Shown here in pieces: positions 7,338 through 15,820 of a stretch of 21,489 bases of DNA (within the stretch, counting starts at the first letter, position 1; every line of letters begins with the position of its first letter). Below the pieces are notes generated by a model that was given only the letters and a program-made list of their open reading frames with translations, did not search any database and was not told the DNA's origin. Source of the DNA: a virus; the IMG/VR virus record IMGVR_UViG_3300032073_001927, positions 1-21,489 of that record. One strand, written 5' to 3'. Made by a program: the position numbers and the translations under genes.

Positions 7338-8165
7338 ATGGACCAAACTGAAGTTGTCCCAGGCTCTGAAGAATACAATCAGCTTATGGCTGAGAAATTC
7401 AACAACCCTGGTACAGAAGAAGACGTAGAACAAGACATTGTCCCCGTGCCTGATATGCCTGCTGAAGGTGTTGATAAGTACTATGACAACGAGACAGGCG
7501 CTTACAACTGGGAAGCACATGCGCGCGAACTACTCTTCAATGCAAACGGACGACAAAAAGACCAAGAAGAAAAAACCCAAGCTGCCGAAAAAACCACAGA
7601 AGAACCAAGTCCAGAGGCCGAAGAACAAGAAGTATCAAACATTCTTGTCAAAGCTGGACTAAATACGGAAGAGATTGGTCAAAAAATTATTGATCAAGGC
7701 GACCTGTCTTCAGAAGACTATGAGGCCTTAAAGAACGTCGGGATTCCAGAGGAGTTAATTAAATCCTATGTTCAATCGTATCGTTACCAGTTTGAATCGG
7801 AACGTAAAGCTGCTTTGGAATACCTTGGTGGCGAAGAGCAGTGGGCTCAAACTATGCAGTGGGCTCAAGAAAACCTATCTGAAACAGAAGTTTCCGACTT
7901 TAACAACCTTCTTTCTACGTCTTCGTGGCGTTTGGCAGCGGATGGTCTAAAGGCCAGAATGTCAGAAGCCACAGGAACACGACCTACAACCCGCGAACCT
8001 ACATTGATTCGTGGTGAAAACTCTGCTGCTCCATCAGCAGCTGGCTATCGTAGCAAGGCTGAGATGAAAGCAGACATGTCGTCTAAAGAATACTCCACGT
8101 CTCCAAAATTCCGAGAGCAGGTTATCAAAAAGATACAAACTGCTACTTGGGACTTGGACAACTAA
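7338..8165 (+). CDS. Capsid assembly scaffolding protein, T7 gp9-like
   Basis: The product is 275 residues. The N-terminal half is very acidic, with runs such as TTEEPSPEAEEQE. The C-terminus ends in a basic, helical segment (GYRSKAEMKADMSSKEY, then SPKFREQVIKKI), the pattern of T7-type scaffolds, where the last helices touch the capsid protein. It would be present in procapsids and leave before or during DNA packaging. It lies two bases after the portal gene and directly before the major capsid gene, the expected order. It has no cysteine. A 13-base direct repeat at 7838-7850 and 7856-7868 encodes two copies of a QWAQ unit. Confidence 0.88.
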   Translation: MDQTEVVPGSEEYNQLMAEKFNNPGTEEDVEQDIVPVPDMPAEGVDKYYDNETGAYNWEAHARELLFNANGRQKDQEEKTQAAEKTTEEPSPEAEEQEVSNILVKAGLNTEEIGQKIIDQGDLSSEDYEALKNVGIPEELIKSYVQSYRYQFESERKAALEYLGGEEQWAQTMQWAQENLSETEVSDFNNLLSTSSWRLAADGLKARMSEATGTRPTTREPTLIRGENSAAPSAAGYRSKAEMKADMSSKEYSTSPKFREQVIKKIQTATWDLDN

Positions 8166-8280
8166 ATAATCATTCTTCTGCCCTAACGACTAGCTGAGAC
8201 CCCGATACGTCGGACAATCCCACGAAGTTAACAGAGCAACCCAACCCACTTTTACCTTCAATCTCATTAGGAGAAAATAA
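8166..8280 (+). promoter_or_regulatory. Capsid gene leader with small hairpin and strong ribosome site
   Basis: This is the longest non-coding gap in the window (115 bases), placed before the most highly expressed gene. It ends in TTAGGAGA (8267-8274), a strong Shine-Dalgarno site 6 bases before the capsid ATG. A small hairpin is possible at CCGATACGTCGG (about 8200-8212), with a 4-bp stem and a UACG-type loop, but it is short and has no U-run. A TTAACA at 8228-8233 resembles a -35 box, but no convincing -10 follows at the right distance. I therefore support the ribosome site and treat a promoter here as only possible. Confidence 0.45.
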
Positions 8281-9270
8281 ATGGCATTAGGTGATGCTTC
8301 CTCTCCAGTTCGCTTTGGTAAGGGTGCTTCGTCTCCAGTTGACAATCGGGAACTGTTTCTCAGTGTCTTTGGTGGCGAAGTGCTTACGGCCTTCGATAGC
8401 GCAACTGTTACTCTCGACAAGCACTTTATTAAGAACCTTTCTGGTGGTGCTAAATCCTATCGTTTTCCAAAAACTTGGAAGGCGTCGGCTGAATACCACA
8501 CGCCTGGTTCTGAACTGTTGGGCAACGATCTTTCGACCAGCGAACAGGTCATCACGGTTGACGACATCCTTGTATCGCACTACGCGATTTCTGATATCGA
8601 CCGTATCCTGTCCCACTTTGACATGCGTTCCATCGTTTCTAACGAGATGGGCCGAGCGCTTGCTAAGGTGTTCGATCAGAACGTGTTCCGTCAGCTGATC
8701 TTGGCTTCCCGTACCGCAGCAGCTTCGCCCTTCCCCGGTGGTAGTGCTGTTACGGACGCCAACTTGGCTAACGACGCAACGCCGTCTGGTATCGCTTGGA
8801 TCGATGCTATCCGCGAAGCGAACATTGCGTTGTTTAACGCTGATGTTCCAGAGGATATGCCCCGGTACTGCGCTGTTCCTGTAGAAATCTTCGATGCCAT
8901 CAAGTACGCTGTTGATTCTAACGGCCAGTATTTGATCCTTAATCGTGATTTCCAAGCAGACAACGCAGGCGGTATCTCTGACCGTGCTGAGATGATCAAC
9001 ATCGATGGTGTGATGATTTGCAAAAGCCGCAACATGCCAACGACTGATGAATCGTCTACTGCTGGTGTGTTTAGCAAATATCGTGCTGACTACTCGAAGA
9101 CGGTTGGTGTCATGTGGTGCCCACAAGCTATTGCTACTTGCAAGCTTATGGACATCAGTCTTGAGACGGAACGTGACGTTCGTCGTCTTGAAGATTTCTT
9201 GGTCTCCAAGCTTTTCGTTGGTCACGGTGTTCTGCGTCCAGAAATGGCCGTAGAGTTCAAAACACCTTAA
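8281..9270 (+). CDS. Major capsid protein, T7 gp10-like (HK97 fold expected)
   Basis: The product is 329 residues, close to T7 gp10A (345). It would form the icosahedral shell. The family pattern is visible: an N-terminal arm, then the region REL-FLSVFGGEVLTAFD (about 23-40), LSGGAKSYRFPKTW, LLGNDL, VDDILVSHYAISDID, and a helix with ALAKVFDQNVFRQLILASR (the spine-helix region). The sequence KTVGVMWCPQAIATCKLMD near the C-terminus and DFLVSKLFVGHGVLRPEMAVE at the end match the closing part of this family. The leader carries a strong ribosome site, and an intrinsic terminator follows the stop, both fitting high expression. No gp10B-style frameshift extension is visible. A 312-residue open frame on the opposite strand is a codon-bias shadow. 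Confidence 0.95.
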   Translation: MALGDASSPVRFGKGASSPVDNRELFLSVFGGEVLTAFDSATVTLDKHFIKNLSGGAKSYRFPKTWKASAEYHTPGSELLGNDLSTSEQVITVDDILVSHYAISDIDRILSHFDMRSIVSNEMGRALAKVFDQNVFRQLILASRTAAASPFPGGSAVTDANLANDATPSGIAWIDAIREANIALFNADVPEDMPRYCAVPVEIFDAIKYAVDSNGQYLILNRDFQADNAGGISDRAEMINIDGVMICKSRNMPTTDESSTAGVFSKYRADYSKTVGVMWCPQAIATCKLMDISLETERDVRRLEDFLVSKLFVGHGVLRPEMAVEFKTP

Positions 9271-9276
9271 TCTGAT

Positions 9277-9318
9277 TGAGGGGCTGCTTGTAGCAATACA
9301 GGTGGCCCCTCAGTTTTT
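9277..9318 (+). terminator. Intrinsic transcription terminator after the capsid gene
   Basis: TGAGGGGC (9277-9284) pairs perfectly with GCCCCTCA (9305-9312). One more T-G pair can close the inner end. A run of five T follows at 9314-9318. The hairpin begins 6 bases after the capsid stop. T7 has its main late terminator in the same place, between gene 10 and gene 11, so the likely role is to keep capsid mRNA in excess over tail mRNA. The loop is about 20 bases, which could make termination partial. Confidence 0.85.
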
Positions 9319-9319
9319 C

Positions 9320-9326
9320 AGGAGGT
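9320..9326 (+). promoter_or_regulatory. Strong Shine-Dalgarno site of tail tubular protein A
   Basis: AGGAGGT is a near-perfect anti-16S match. It starts one base after the terminator T-run and lies 3 bases before the ATG at 9330. It fixes the start and would help the tail genes be translated from the read-through transcript. Confidence 0.75.
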
Positions 9327-9329
9327 ACT

Positions 9330-9929
9330 ATGGGTCTAAGTAAGATTGAAGCTGTAAACATTGTTCTGGAGTCTATCGGCGAAGCTCCTGTCTCTTCTAT
9401 CACCTCTGGTCTTCCTGATGCTGAAGCGGCTGAAAGCAAACTTAATGAAGTTAACAAGTCCGTCCAGTCGCGTGGGTGGCACCAGAATATCGACTACAAT
9501 TTAAAACTAACACCCAATAACAATAACCTTATTTATATTCCATCGAACTATTTGCGCGTTGATACGACACGAGAAAACCAATCTATTAACGTCACTGTTC
9601 GTAATTACAACAATCGCTTGGCTCTTTATGACATCAAAAAGCAAAGCTACGAGTTTACACAAAATCTTAATGTAGACGTTGTGTACCTTCTAGAGTTTGA
9701 AGATCTTAGCTTAGAACTAAGTACATATATCGCGTACCTTGCAGCTCGTAAGTTTCAAGAGTCCCAAATGCAATCTGTGGCTTTAGATAACTTCACACGT
9801 CGTGGTGAGCTTGAGGCTTATGCTGCTCTCTTGGACGCTGAGTCTGAGACAGACGACGCAAACATCCTGACAGACAGTTCCTACGTTGCTTACGCAACCT
9901 ATCGACACCACGGGCTATACGGGCGCTAG
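9330..9929 (+). CDS. Tail tubular protein A (adaptor/gatekeeper), T7 gp11-like
   Basis: The product is 199 residues, the same size as T7 gp11 (196). Twelve copies would sit below the portal and carry the nozzle. The N-terminal SKIEAVNIVLESIGEAPV, then E-x-N-KSVQSRGWHQN, is the hallmark start of this family. YIPSNYLRVD and the helix with LSTYIAYLAARKFQESQMQ are further conserved parts. The helix-rich C-terminus ends near TYRHHGLYG. The stop is followed after one base by the start of tail tubular protein B, so the two are probably coupled. It has no cysteine. Base composition is AT-rich in the middle (row 9481 has 16 G+C in 60). Confidence 0.93.
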   Translation: MGLSKIEAVNIVLESIGEAPVSSITSGLPDAEAAESKLNEVNKSVQSRGWHQNIDYNLKLTPNNNNLIYIPSNYLRVDTTRENQSINVTVRNYNNRLALYDIKKQSYEFTQNLNVDVVYLLEFEDLSLELSTYIAYLAARKFQESQMQSVALDNFTRRGELEAYAALLDAESETDDANILTDSSYVAYATYRHHGLYGR

Positions 9930-9930
9930 A

Positions 9931-12585
9931 ATGGGAACTCTTGTAGAGCAGTCGCTTAAGACTTTATATCAAGGTGTTAGTCGTCAGCCTGATTCTTTAA
10001 GGCTTACCGGACAGGTACAAGAAGCAACCAATGTTCTTACGTCTGTGATCAGCGGTGGCCTAGAGAGCAGACCGTCTTCACGACACGTTGTTAAAAACAC
10101 GTTTGCTTCTACAGCTGATAAACCTTGGTGTTACGCCTATGTTAGAGATGCAGTAGAACAATATATTATTGTCGTTAAAAATGGCGACCTAAAGGTATAT
10201 GACTTAGCGGGTACAGAGAAGACAGTAACGTTTCCCAACGGTAAAGCATATTTGGCTAACACCAATCCAGCTGAAGGTTTCTCTGCGACTACGATTGGTG
10301 ATATTACGCTTATTGCTAATAAAGACTTCACAGTCAGTATGGCTGAAACTTCATACACAACGGCTGGTAATCCTCAGTCTCTTGTTACGTCACGCTCAAC
10401 GACCACAGGAACCAACGCTCTTATTATCGATAACTTAAACGACACAGCGACTGATGGTGTTGAAGTGTGGTCAAAGAACGGCGCACTTGATGGGTCTTCG
10501 ATTGCAGACGACATCATCACACACGCAACTTTCACAGGATTCACATCAGGCTACAGAAACTTCACGGTCACACAGCAACCAAATGACCGAGACCTTACGG
10601 TTCTTGTAGAGAACACAGACGGTCATGAGTTTACCATTGCAGACAACGGGTCTGATGCTACGTTTGGCGTAAAGGCCCTAAGACAGCTTGTAGACATTCC
10701 TGGTGATTCCCACACACACAACATAAGTGCAGCGACACAAGCAAATCCTGTTGTCATAACGACAGCCGACGCTCACCACTTTGAGTCGTACCAAAAAATT
10801 AGCATTAACAATGTTGTTGGTATGACTGAGCTGAACGGTAATGAATACTTTGTTAACAAACTTTCAGCAACAACATTCTCTCTGTATAGCGACTATGACC
10901 TAACGACTGCTGTTAATGGCACAGGATTTACAGCGTACACAAGCGGTGGTAAGACAATCACAACGCACGTTTACGCAGACGTAAGAACATCACGATCCTT
11001 GCTTCCTAATTGGGCTCCTGAAGGTCATTATGTGTTCTTGACGGCCACAGACACAACAGATGGGTATTGGGTTAAGTTCAGTCAGACACAAGACGCCTGG
11101 TTAGAAGCAGCAAATCCATATCAGAACAACGCTTTTGACTTAAGCACAATGCCTCACTTCCTAACGCGGAATGCTGATGGAACCTTTACGTTTGGTCATG
11201 GCACGTTCGATGCGCGTGGTGCTGGTGATACACAAACAACACCCAACCCAGACTTTGTGGGCCGTAAGATCAAACAGATCACAACGCACCGCAACCGTCT
11301 TGCAATCATCTCAGGAGAAACGGTGTTCTTCTCACGCTCCCGGTTGTTCTTTAACTTCTGGCCAGAGTTCAGCACCCAGGTTTTAGACAGTGATCCGTTT
11401 GGTCTACAGGCCTCTAGCGACGACGTGAACGAGCTAGTCCATGCGTTCCCCTTCAGGCGCTCATTGTTCTTAAGTTCCGACAGATCACAGTTTGAGGTAT
11501 CCTCAGACCAACAGGCGTTTACGTCAAAGAACGCTGTCATCGACTCTGCTACGGCGTACATTACAGAACCTAAGTGTGATCCTGTGGCCCTTGGGAACCG
11601 TATGTACTTTGCGGCTAAGAGTGGTCGAGACGCTCTGGTGTTCGAGTATCAGTACAACGACACGTCTCTATCGACTACAGCTGAAGACATCACGATCCAC
11701 GCCCTTGGGTACATACCGGCACCTATTGTTCACATCGCAGCTGATAGTGCCAATGAGATGATGTTCTGCATATCTGACTCAGAACGAAACTCTTTGTACA
11801 TCTACAAGACCTATACGGAACAAGAGACCAAAGCACAAAGCTCATGGTCTAAGTGGGACTTTGGTACAGGAGCGTACATCCATTGGGTTGGTGTTCTTCT
11901 AGGCGACCTATACATGTACATCACCAGGGGAACTGAGACGTTCTTTGAAAAGATAGTGTTGCGTTATGAGTTGTCTGACGACAAACATCCGTACCAAGTG
12001 TGCTTAGACCAGACCATTAACGTACAAGGCACTTATAGTGCAGTCACAAACCTGACGACCTGGACATCGCCCTACCTACACAACAGTAAAGCTGCTATTG
12101 TATTATCAAGCGACTTCCCAGCTGGTCAGGTAGGCGAGAGGCTTGCTCTAACGTACCCAACGACAACCACCATGACAGCTGTTGGGAACCACTCGGCACA
12201 CGTTTGTATCTTAGGTATGCCATTTACCCAAGAGATTCAATTGTCCAAGTTGTTTGTTCGTGCAGACGCTGCGGGCAAGATGACTGTTCAGACAGGACGG
12301 TTCCAACTTAAGCGTCTTCAGTTTAACTATCAGGACTCAGGGTTCTTTAAGATCGAAGTGACACCTGAGTCCCGTCCGACACAGACGTTCACCTTTAACG
12401 GTACGATCATTGGTACAGCACTGGTAGGGGGCTTGGGTATGGAAGCACTTGGGTCTTTCAAGGTTCCCGTTAGGACTAACGCCAACACAGTGACCATTAA
12501 AATCAAAAACGATTCAGAGAAACCCATGATCATTACGTCTATTGATTACACCGGGTTCTTCAACGAATTGACGAGGCAGGAGTAG
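9931..12585 (+). CDS. Tail tubular protein B (nozzle), T7 gp12-like, with FCCH-like insertion
   Basis: The product is 884 residues from the ATG at 9931. It would form the tail nozzle, with tail tubular protein A above it, and carry tail fibres. The start MGTLVEQSLKTLYQGVSRQP, then E-S-RPSS, matches the T7 gp12 start, so this ATG is preferred over an upstream TTG at 9886. It has little Shine-Dalgarno support and is probably coupled to the preceding stop, one base away. Further family patterns include NRLAIISGETVFFSRS and DSDPFGLQASSDDVNELVHAFPFRR. The protein is about 90 residues longer than T7 gp12 (794). Residues about 264-345 look like the extra part: NPVVITTADAHHF, then ELNGNEYFVNKLSATTFSL, then AYTSGG, the pattern of the FCCH-like beta domain seen in other phage tail proteins. 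Confidence 0.93.
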   Translation: MGTLVEQSLKTLYQGVSRQPDSLRLTGQVQEATNVLTSVISGGLESRPSSRHVVKNTFASTADKPWCYAYVRDAVEQYIIVVKNGDLKVYDLAGTEKTVTFPNGKAYLANTNPAEGFSATTIGDITLIANKDFTVSMAETSYTTAGNPQSLVTSRSTTTGTNALIIDNLNDTATDGVEVWSKNGALDGSSIADDIITHATFTGFTSGYRNFTVTQQPNDRDLTVLVENTDGHEFTIADNGSDATFGVKALRQLVDIPGDSHTHNISAATQANPVVITTADAHHFESYQKISINNVVGMTELNGNEYFVNKLSATTFSLYSDYDLTTAVNGTGFTAYTSGGKTITTHVYADVRTSRSLLPNWAPEGHYVFLTATDTTDGYWVKFSQTQDAWLEAANPYQNNAFDLSTMPHFLTRNADGTFTFGHGTFDARGAGDTQTTPNPDFVGRKIKQITTHRNRLAIISGETVFFSRSRLFFNFWPEFSTQVLDSDPFGLQASSDDVNELVHAFPFRRSLFLSSDRSQFEVSSDQQAFTSKNAVIDSATAYITEPKCDPVALGNRMYFAAKSGRDALVFEYQYNDTSLSTTAEDITIHALGYIPAPIVHIAADSANEMMFCISDSERNSLYIYKTYTEQETKAQSSWSKWDFGTGAYIHWVGVLLGDLYMYITRGTETFFEKIVLRYELSDDKHPYQVCLDQTINVQGTYSAVTNLTTWTSPYLHNSKAAIVLSSDFPAGQVGERLALTYPTTTTMTAVGNHSAHVCILGMPFTQEIQLSKLFVRADAAGKMTVQTGRFQLKRLQFNYQDSGFFKIEVTPESRPTQTFTFNGTIIGTALVGGLGMEALGSFKVPVRTNANTVTIKIKNDSEKPMIITSIDYTGFFNELTRQE

Positions 12586-12590
12586 AAGCT

Positions 12591-13151
12591 ATGTGTGATC
12601 CAATATCAGCTACAGCTTTGACTGCAATTTCTATAGGAGCTTCCGCCGCATCAACAGCTATGACAGCAGTGTCAGCAGGACAACAAGCCAAGGCAGAGTT
12701 TGAAGCAGCAGAGGCACAGCGTAAGGCTGAAGAACAAGAAGCACTACGCCTGCTTGCTGAAGAGCAACAAGAATCTTTAGACCAACAGTCTGATGTTGTA
12801 CGAGCCGCTCAAAAAGAATTAGGTGAGCTACAAGCTTCAGAAACTATGCTTACCGAATCTTCTTTAGGCAGTATTCTGTTCAGTGGTGAATACGGAAAAC
12901 AAGTAGGACTTGGGCGTATTGAGGAAAAAGAGGCAAGAGACGTTTCACTAAGAAAATCACAACAGCTTGCAGCCATCAACGAGCAAAGCAACAGAGGTCG
13001 CATAGCTTCTACAAAAGCAAGTTCACAAATTGGAAAAGCTGTTGCAGGCACTTTATCAACAGCAGCGAGTGCTGGTACAAAACTTTATGGCGCTGCTACT
13101 GTACCTAATCGTGGAACGGGTGTTGGATCAGCCGGTGGAAGTAGGGGATAA
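12591..13151 (+). CDS. Internal virion protein, T7 gp14-like
   Basis: The product is 186 residues. It begins MCDPISATALTAISIGASAAS, an alanine-rich hydrophobic N-terminus typical of gp14-like proteins, which are thought to insert in the outer membrane and open the ejection channel. A long charged helical region (about 30-80, rich in Glu, Gln and Ala) follows, then a Gly/Ser/Ala-rich C-terminus. Its place directly after tail tubular protein B is the gp14 position of T7. Similarity is by pattern, length (T7 gp14 is 196) and position. The cysteine at residue 2 is the only one in the whole downstream module. A purine-rich site (CAGGAGTAG) precedes the ATG. Confidence 0.8.
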   Translation: MCDPISATALTAISIGASAASTAMTAVSAGQQAKAEFEAAEAQRKAEEQEALRLLAEEQQESLDQQSDVVRAAQKELGELQASETMLTESSLGSILFSGEYGKQVGLGRIEEKEARDVSLRKSQQLAAINEQSNRGRIASTKASSQIGKAVAGTLSTAASAGTKLYGAATVPNRGTGVGSAGGSRG

Positions 13152-13156
13152 AACAT

Positions 13157-15820
13157 ATGGCAGAACGTAAAGGTAGAGGGTCTATTTCTATTAAGGATCT
13201 TACTGCTGGATCTAACGTAGGAACCGTTGCACCGCAAGCGCTTGTGACGCCAAAACAAATAGCTGATCCCAATGCGGGTCTAATGTCAGCAGTCATGTCC
13301 GAGTTTTTTAATTTTGGCTCTAAGTTTGCTGAAATAGAGCTTGACAAAAATCTTGAAAAAAGAGCTAAAGCTGCTGCTGCTCAAGGCGTTAAAGATGCCC
13401 AACTAGACGCAGCTAGGGGTGTAACGTCAGTATCAAAAGAGATCTCCGAAAAACATTCAGGGCCTTATGGAACATCGTATGCAAGTGCTTTAGGATACCA
13501 AACGGCTGCTAGCGCCGAAACACAATTTGCTTCTGATGCTATCATTAATCAAGTAAGACCAGCTGATTACGGAAAATATCGTCAAGATTGGTTTAATGAA
13601 AACTTTGGCAAAGGCACTGGAAATCCGTTTCATGACAACGCTTTTGTCGATCAGTGGTCTAAAAACACTGTAGACCTAAACCACAAAAACATGGTTGCAG
13701 CCAGTAAAAACGCTGTTATCAGGACTAGAGAAATTGTCAATACTTCAGTAAGCGCACAAATAGCTGAGTCAGCTCATGTACCTAACGCTACTGCGTTTGA
13801 GCTTCAAAGGTTACAACTACGTTCTGCGTACCCAAACGAAACTCCGGGCCAAAACTCAGCACGTTTAATGTCCATGTATGCCGATAAAGCTTCTGAAACA
13901 ATAGAGGGAACTAAACAATTCTATTCGCTTATTAGGGCTCCTTTGTTCCAAGATCCTCAATATGAAGCAGAGGTTGGCGCTCCTAGAGTATCGTTTAAAG
14001 ATCTTTTTCCAAAAGAATCTAAAGAATTAGAACAAAAAACCTTTAAGGCGTTCAAAAATTTTAAGACAATGGAAGGCGAACAGGCTGTAACATCTTTAGC
14101 TTCACAGGCAGTAACAGCTGTAACAGCGATTAAGAACATTAATAACACGGCGTCGTTTTTTGATGCTCAAAGAATGGTACAAAATCTTCAAGCGGGACGG
14201 ATGATGTTACAAAAGACATCAGGAACTGGTGGGGCCGTCGCAGCTCTTGATAATAAAATTTCTGAAGCAGTAACTAATTTTAATATCGTTCATAGTAGCT
14301 TTAAATCCGCTGAAGGCATTACTCTTTTTCCAAAAGGATCACCTAGACACGACCAAGCATTAGACGCCTGGAATAGCTTTACAGAAGAGCAAAGAGAAAA
14401 AGCGGCAGAGATTATGACAAACGGTGCTAACCTTGACGTACTAGATGACGCCCGCATCTTTCATAATCAGTTGTTGGCTCTTAAGAAGACAAACGTCCCT
14501 GTTCCAAAAGCGTTTGATAACCATCTAAAAAACGAATGGATGACTGGTGACCAAAACAAAATGTCTGGGGTCTTGTCGATCTTTCAGCAAGTAGATCCAG
14601 ACGGCTCTTATGCCGAAGAGGTTTTCAAAAAGGACCAAATGAACGGCGCTTTGCTACAATCTGCCAGAGTTAACGGCGTTGAAAAAACTATGTCTTTGAT
14701 GGCCGACGAGAACTACAAAGCGGAAGTCGAGCAAGCTTATAAGTTTATGACTGGCACTGGCAAAAATACACTTGGACGTACACTAACGGAAGGACTTGAG
14801 AGCGACAACGACAAGTTAAACGAGGCAGAAACAGATTTCAGAAGAAACCTTGGTCAAGCGTTAGACCAAAAGCTGACAGTTTTCGGAAGCGGGCTGCGTC
14901 CAAACGCGGCGTTGATGAAAGAAGTTGAAAGGATGATTCCGTCTGAAATAGCCTTGTTAAAATTAAGTGATCAAGGCTACTCACAAGACAATCTTGTAGA
15001 CGCGCTTGTTTCTAGGTTGGCACAGCGTACAGCTCCGTATCAAAACTCTGTAGGTCTTATGCCAGAACCACAAGACCGTGTTTTTGTTGGGGACAAACCA
15101 CCCGGCGCTCTTGGCACTCAGATGCCAGCAAACATTGTCAGGCAGGGTCTTGCCTTTAACGGTATGTACTTTGGAGGCAATGTACCAGTAGCTTGGGACG
15201 GAGATCCTCAGAACACTTTTGAAAACGCCCGAAACAGCGTGGCCGACTTAGGAAACAGAATCTCTGGTACTGAAGGTTTTGTTGATAGTTCAAAGATGTT
15301 CGTCACTTTAGGCGACAGCGTGAACAGCGGTTATGGCGTGGTGAGACAAAAAAACGGAGCAGACGTAATACTGCGAGTAGGACAAAAGTTTAAAACAGTA
15401 CCTAGAAGTTTCTCTTATTTGAGCCTTGTCCCCGGCGCTGATCAAGTTGCTAATATGCTAGACGGTGAAGTTACTGACACACAAGAGTTTTCAATAACTG
15501 GAAGCTATGAAGAAGACAACATTAACGTCAGAAAACATTTTGGCGAAGAGTTTCAAATAGTTCAAATTGGTAGTGGCTCAGATTATTATTTACGAGTGTT
15601 GCCACACGCTGTAGGCGTTCCTGATAATAAAAACAGACATGTTCCATCAGCTTCTTTACAAGAAGCACAAAGAAATGCACGAGAGATGGAAAACAGAAAA
15701 CAGTTCAATTTTAATCGCATAGGTAAACCTCAGTTTTATCTAGATATGAAAGACAGTTTAGAGGGCGCACCTTCTCCATCAGATATAATGAACGCGCTAA
15801 ACAGTGGAGAGACACCGTAA
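13157..15820 (+). CDS. Large internal virion protein, T7 gp15-like
   Basis: The product is 887 residues without a single cysteine. It is mostly helical and polar, with a stretch of heptad-like charged helix near the N-terminus (FAEIELDKNLEKRAKAAAA, then KDAQLDAA). It is longer than T7 gp15 (747) but holds the same place, between gp14-like and the next ejection genes. In T7, gp15 is part of the tube that carries DNA across the periplasm. I see the family in its general build and in the C-terminal part (the strand YYLRVLPHAVG, then the charged helix EAQRNAREMENRKQF), not in a catalytic motif. AGGGG lies 9 bases before the ATG. The stop shares a base with the next start (TAATG). The gene is AT-rich compared with those upstream and downstream. 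Confidence 0.78.
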   Translation: MAERKGRGSISIKDLTAGSNVGTVAPQALVTPKQIADPNAGLMSAVMSEFFNFGSKFAEIELDKNLEKRAKAAAAQGVKDAQLDAARGVTSVSKEISEKHSGPYGTSYASALGYQTAASAETQFASDAIINQVRPADYGKYRQDWFNENFGKGTGNPFHDNAFVDQWSKNTVDLNHKNMVAASKNAVIRTREIVNTSVSAQIAESAHVPNATAFELQRLQLRSAYPNETPGQNSARLMSMYADKASETIEGTKQFYSLIRAPLFQDPQYEAEVGAPRVSFKDLFPKESKELEQKTFKAFKNFKTMEGEQAVTSLASQAVTAVTAIKNINNTASFFDAQRMVQNLQAGRMMLQKTSGTGGAVAALDNKISEAVTNFNIVHSSFKSAEGITLFPKGSPRHDQALDAWNSFTEEQREKAAEIMTNGANLDVLDDARIFHNQLLALKKTNVPVPKAFDNHLKNEWMTGDQNKMSGVLSIFQQVDPDGSYAEEVFKKDQMNGALLQSARVNGVEKTMSLMADENYKAEVEQAYKFMTGTGKNTLGRTLTEGLESDNDKLNEAETDFRRNLGQALDQKLTVFGSGLRPNAALMKEVERMIPSEIALLKLSDQGYSQDNLVDALVSRLAQRTAPYQNSVGLMPEPQDRVFVGDKPPGALGTQMPANIVRQGLAFNGMYFGGNVPVAWDGDPQNTFENARNSVADLGNRISGTEGFVDSSKMFVTLGDSVNSGYGVVRQKNGADVILRVGQKFKTVPRSFSYLSLVPGADQVANMLDGEVTDTQEFSITGSYEEDNINVRKHFGEEFQIVQIGSGSDYYLRVLPHAVGVPDNKNRHVPSASLQEAQRNAREMENRKQFNFNRIGKPQFYLDMKDSLEGAPSPSDIMNALNSGETP

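Noticed and set aside
8228-8257. Sigma70-like promoter before the capsid gene (TTAACA as -35)
   Set aside because: No hexamer resembling TATAAT lies 16 to 18 bases downstream; the best has about half of the bases matching.
8287-9225. 312-residue open frame on the minus strand opposite the capsid gene
   Set aside because: Its translation has no recognisable domain, it lies fully inside a clear capsid gene, and long antisense frames arise there from the strong codon bias of a highly expressed gene. No ribosome site was seen for it.
9886-9930. Upstream TTG start for tail tubular protein B
   Set aside because: It would add 15 residues read inside tail tubular protein A. The ATG at 9931 gives the usual family N-terminus.
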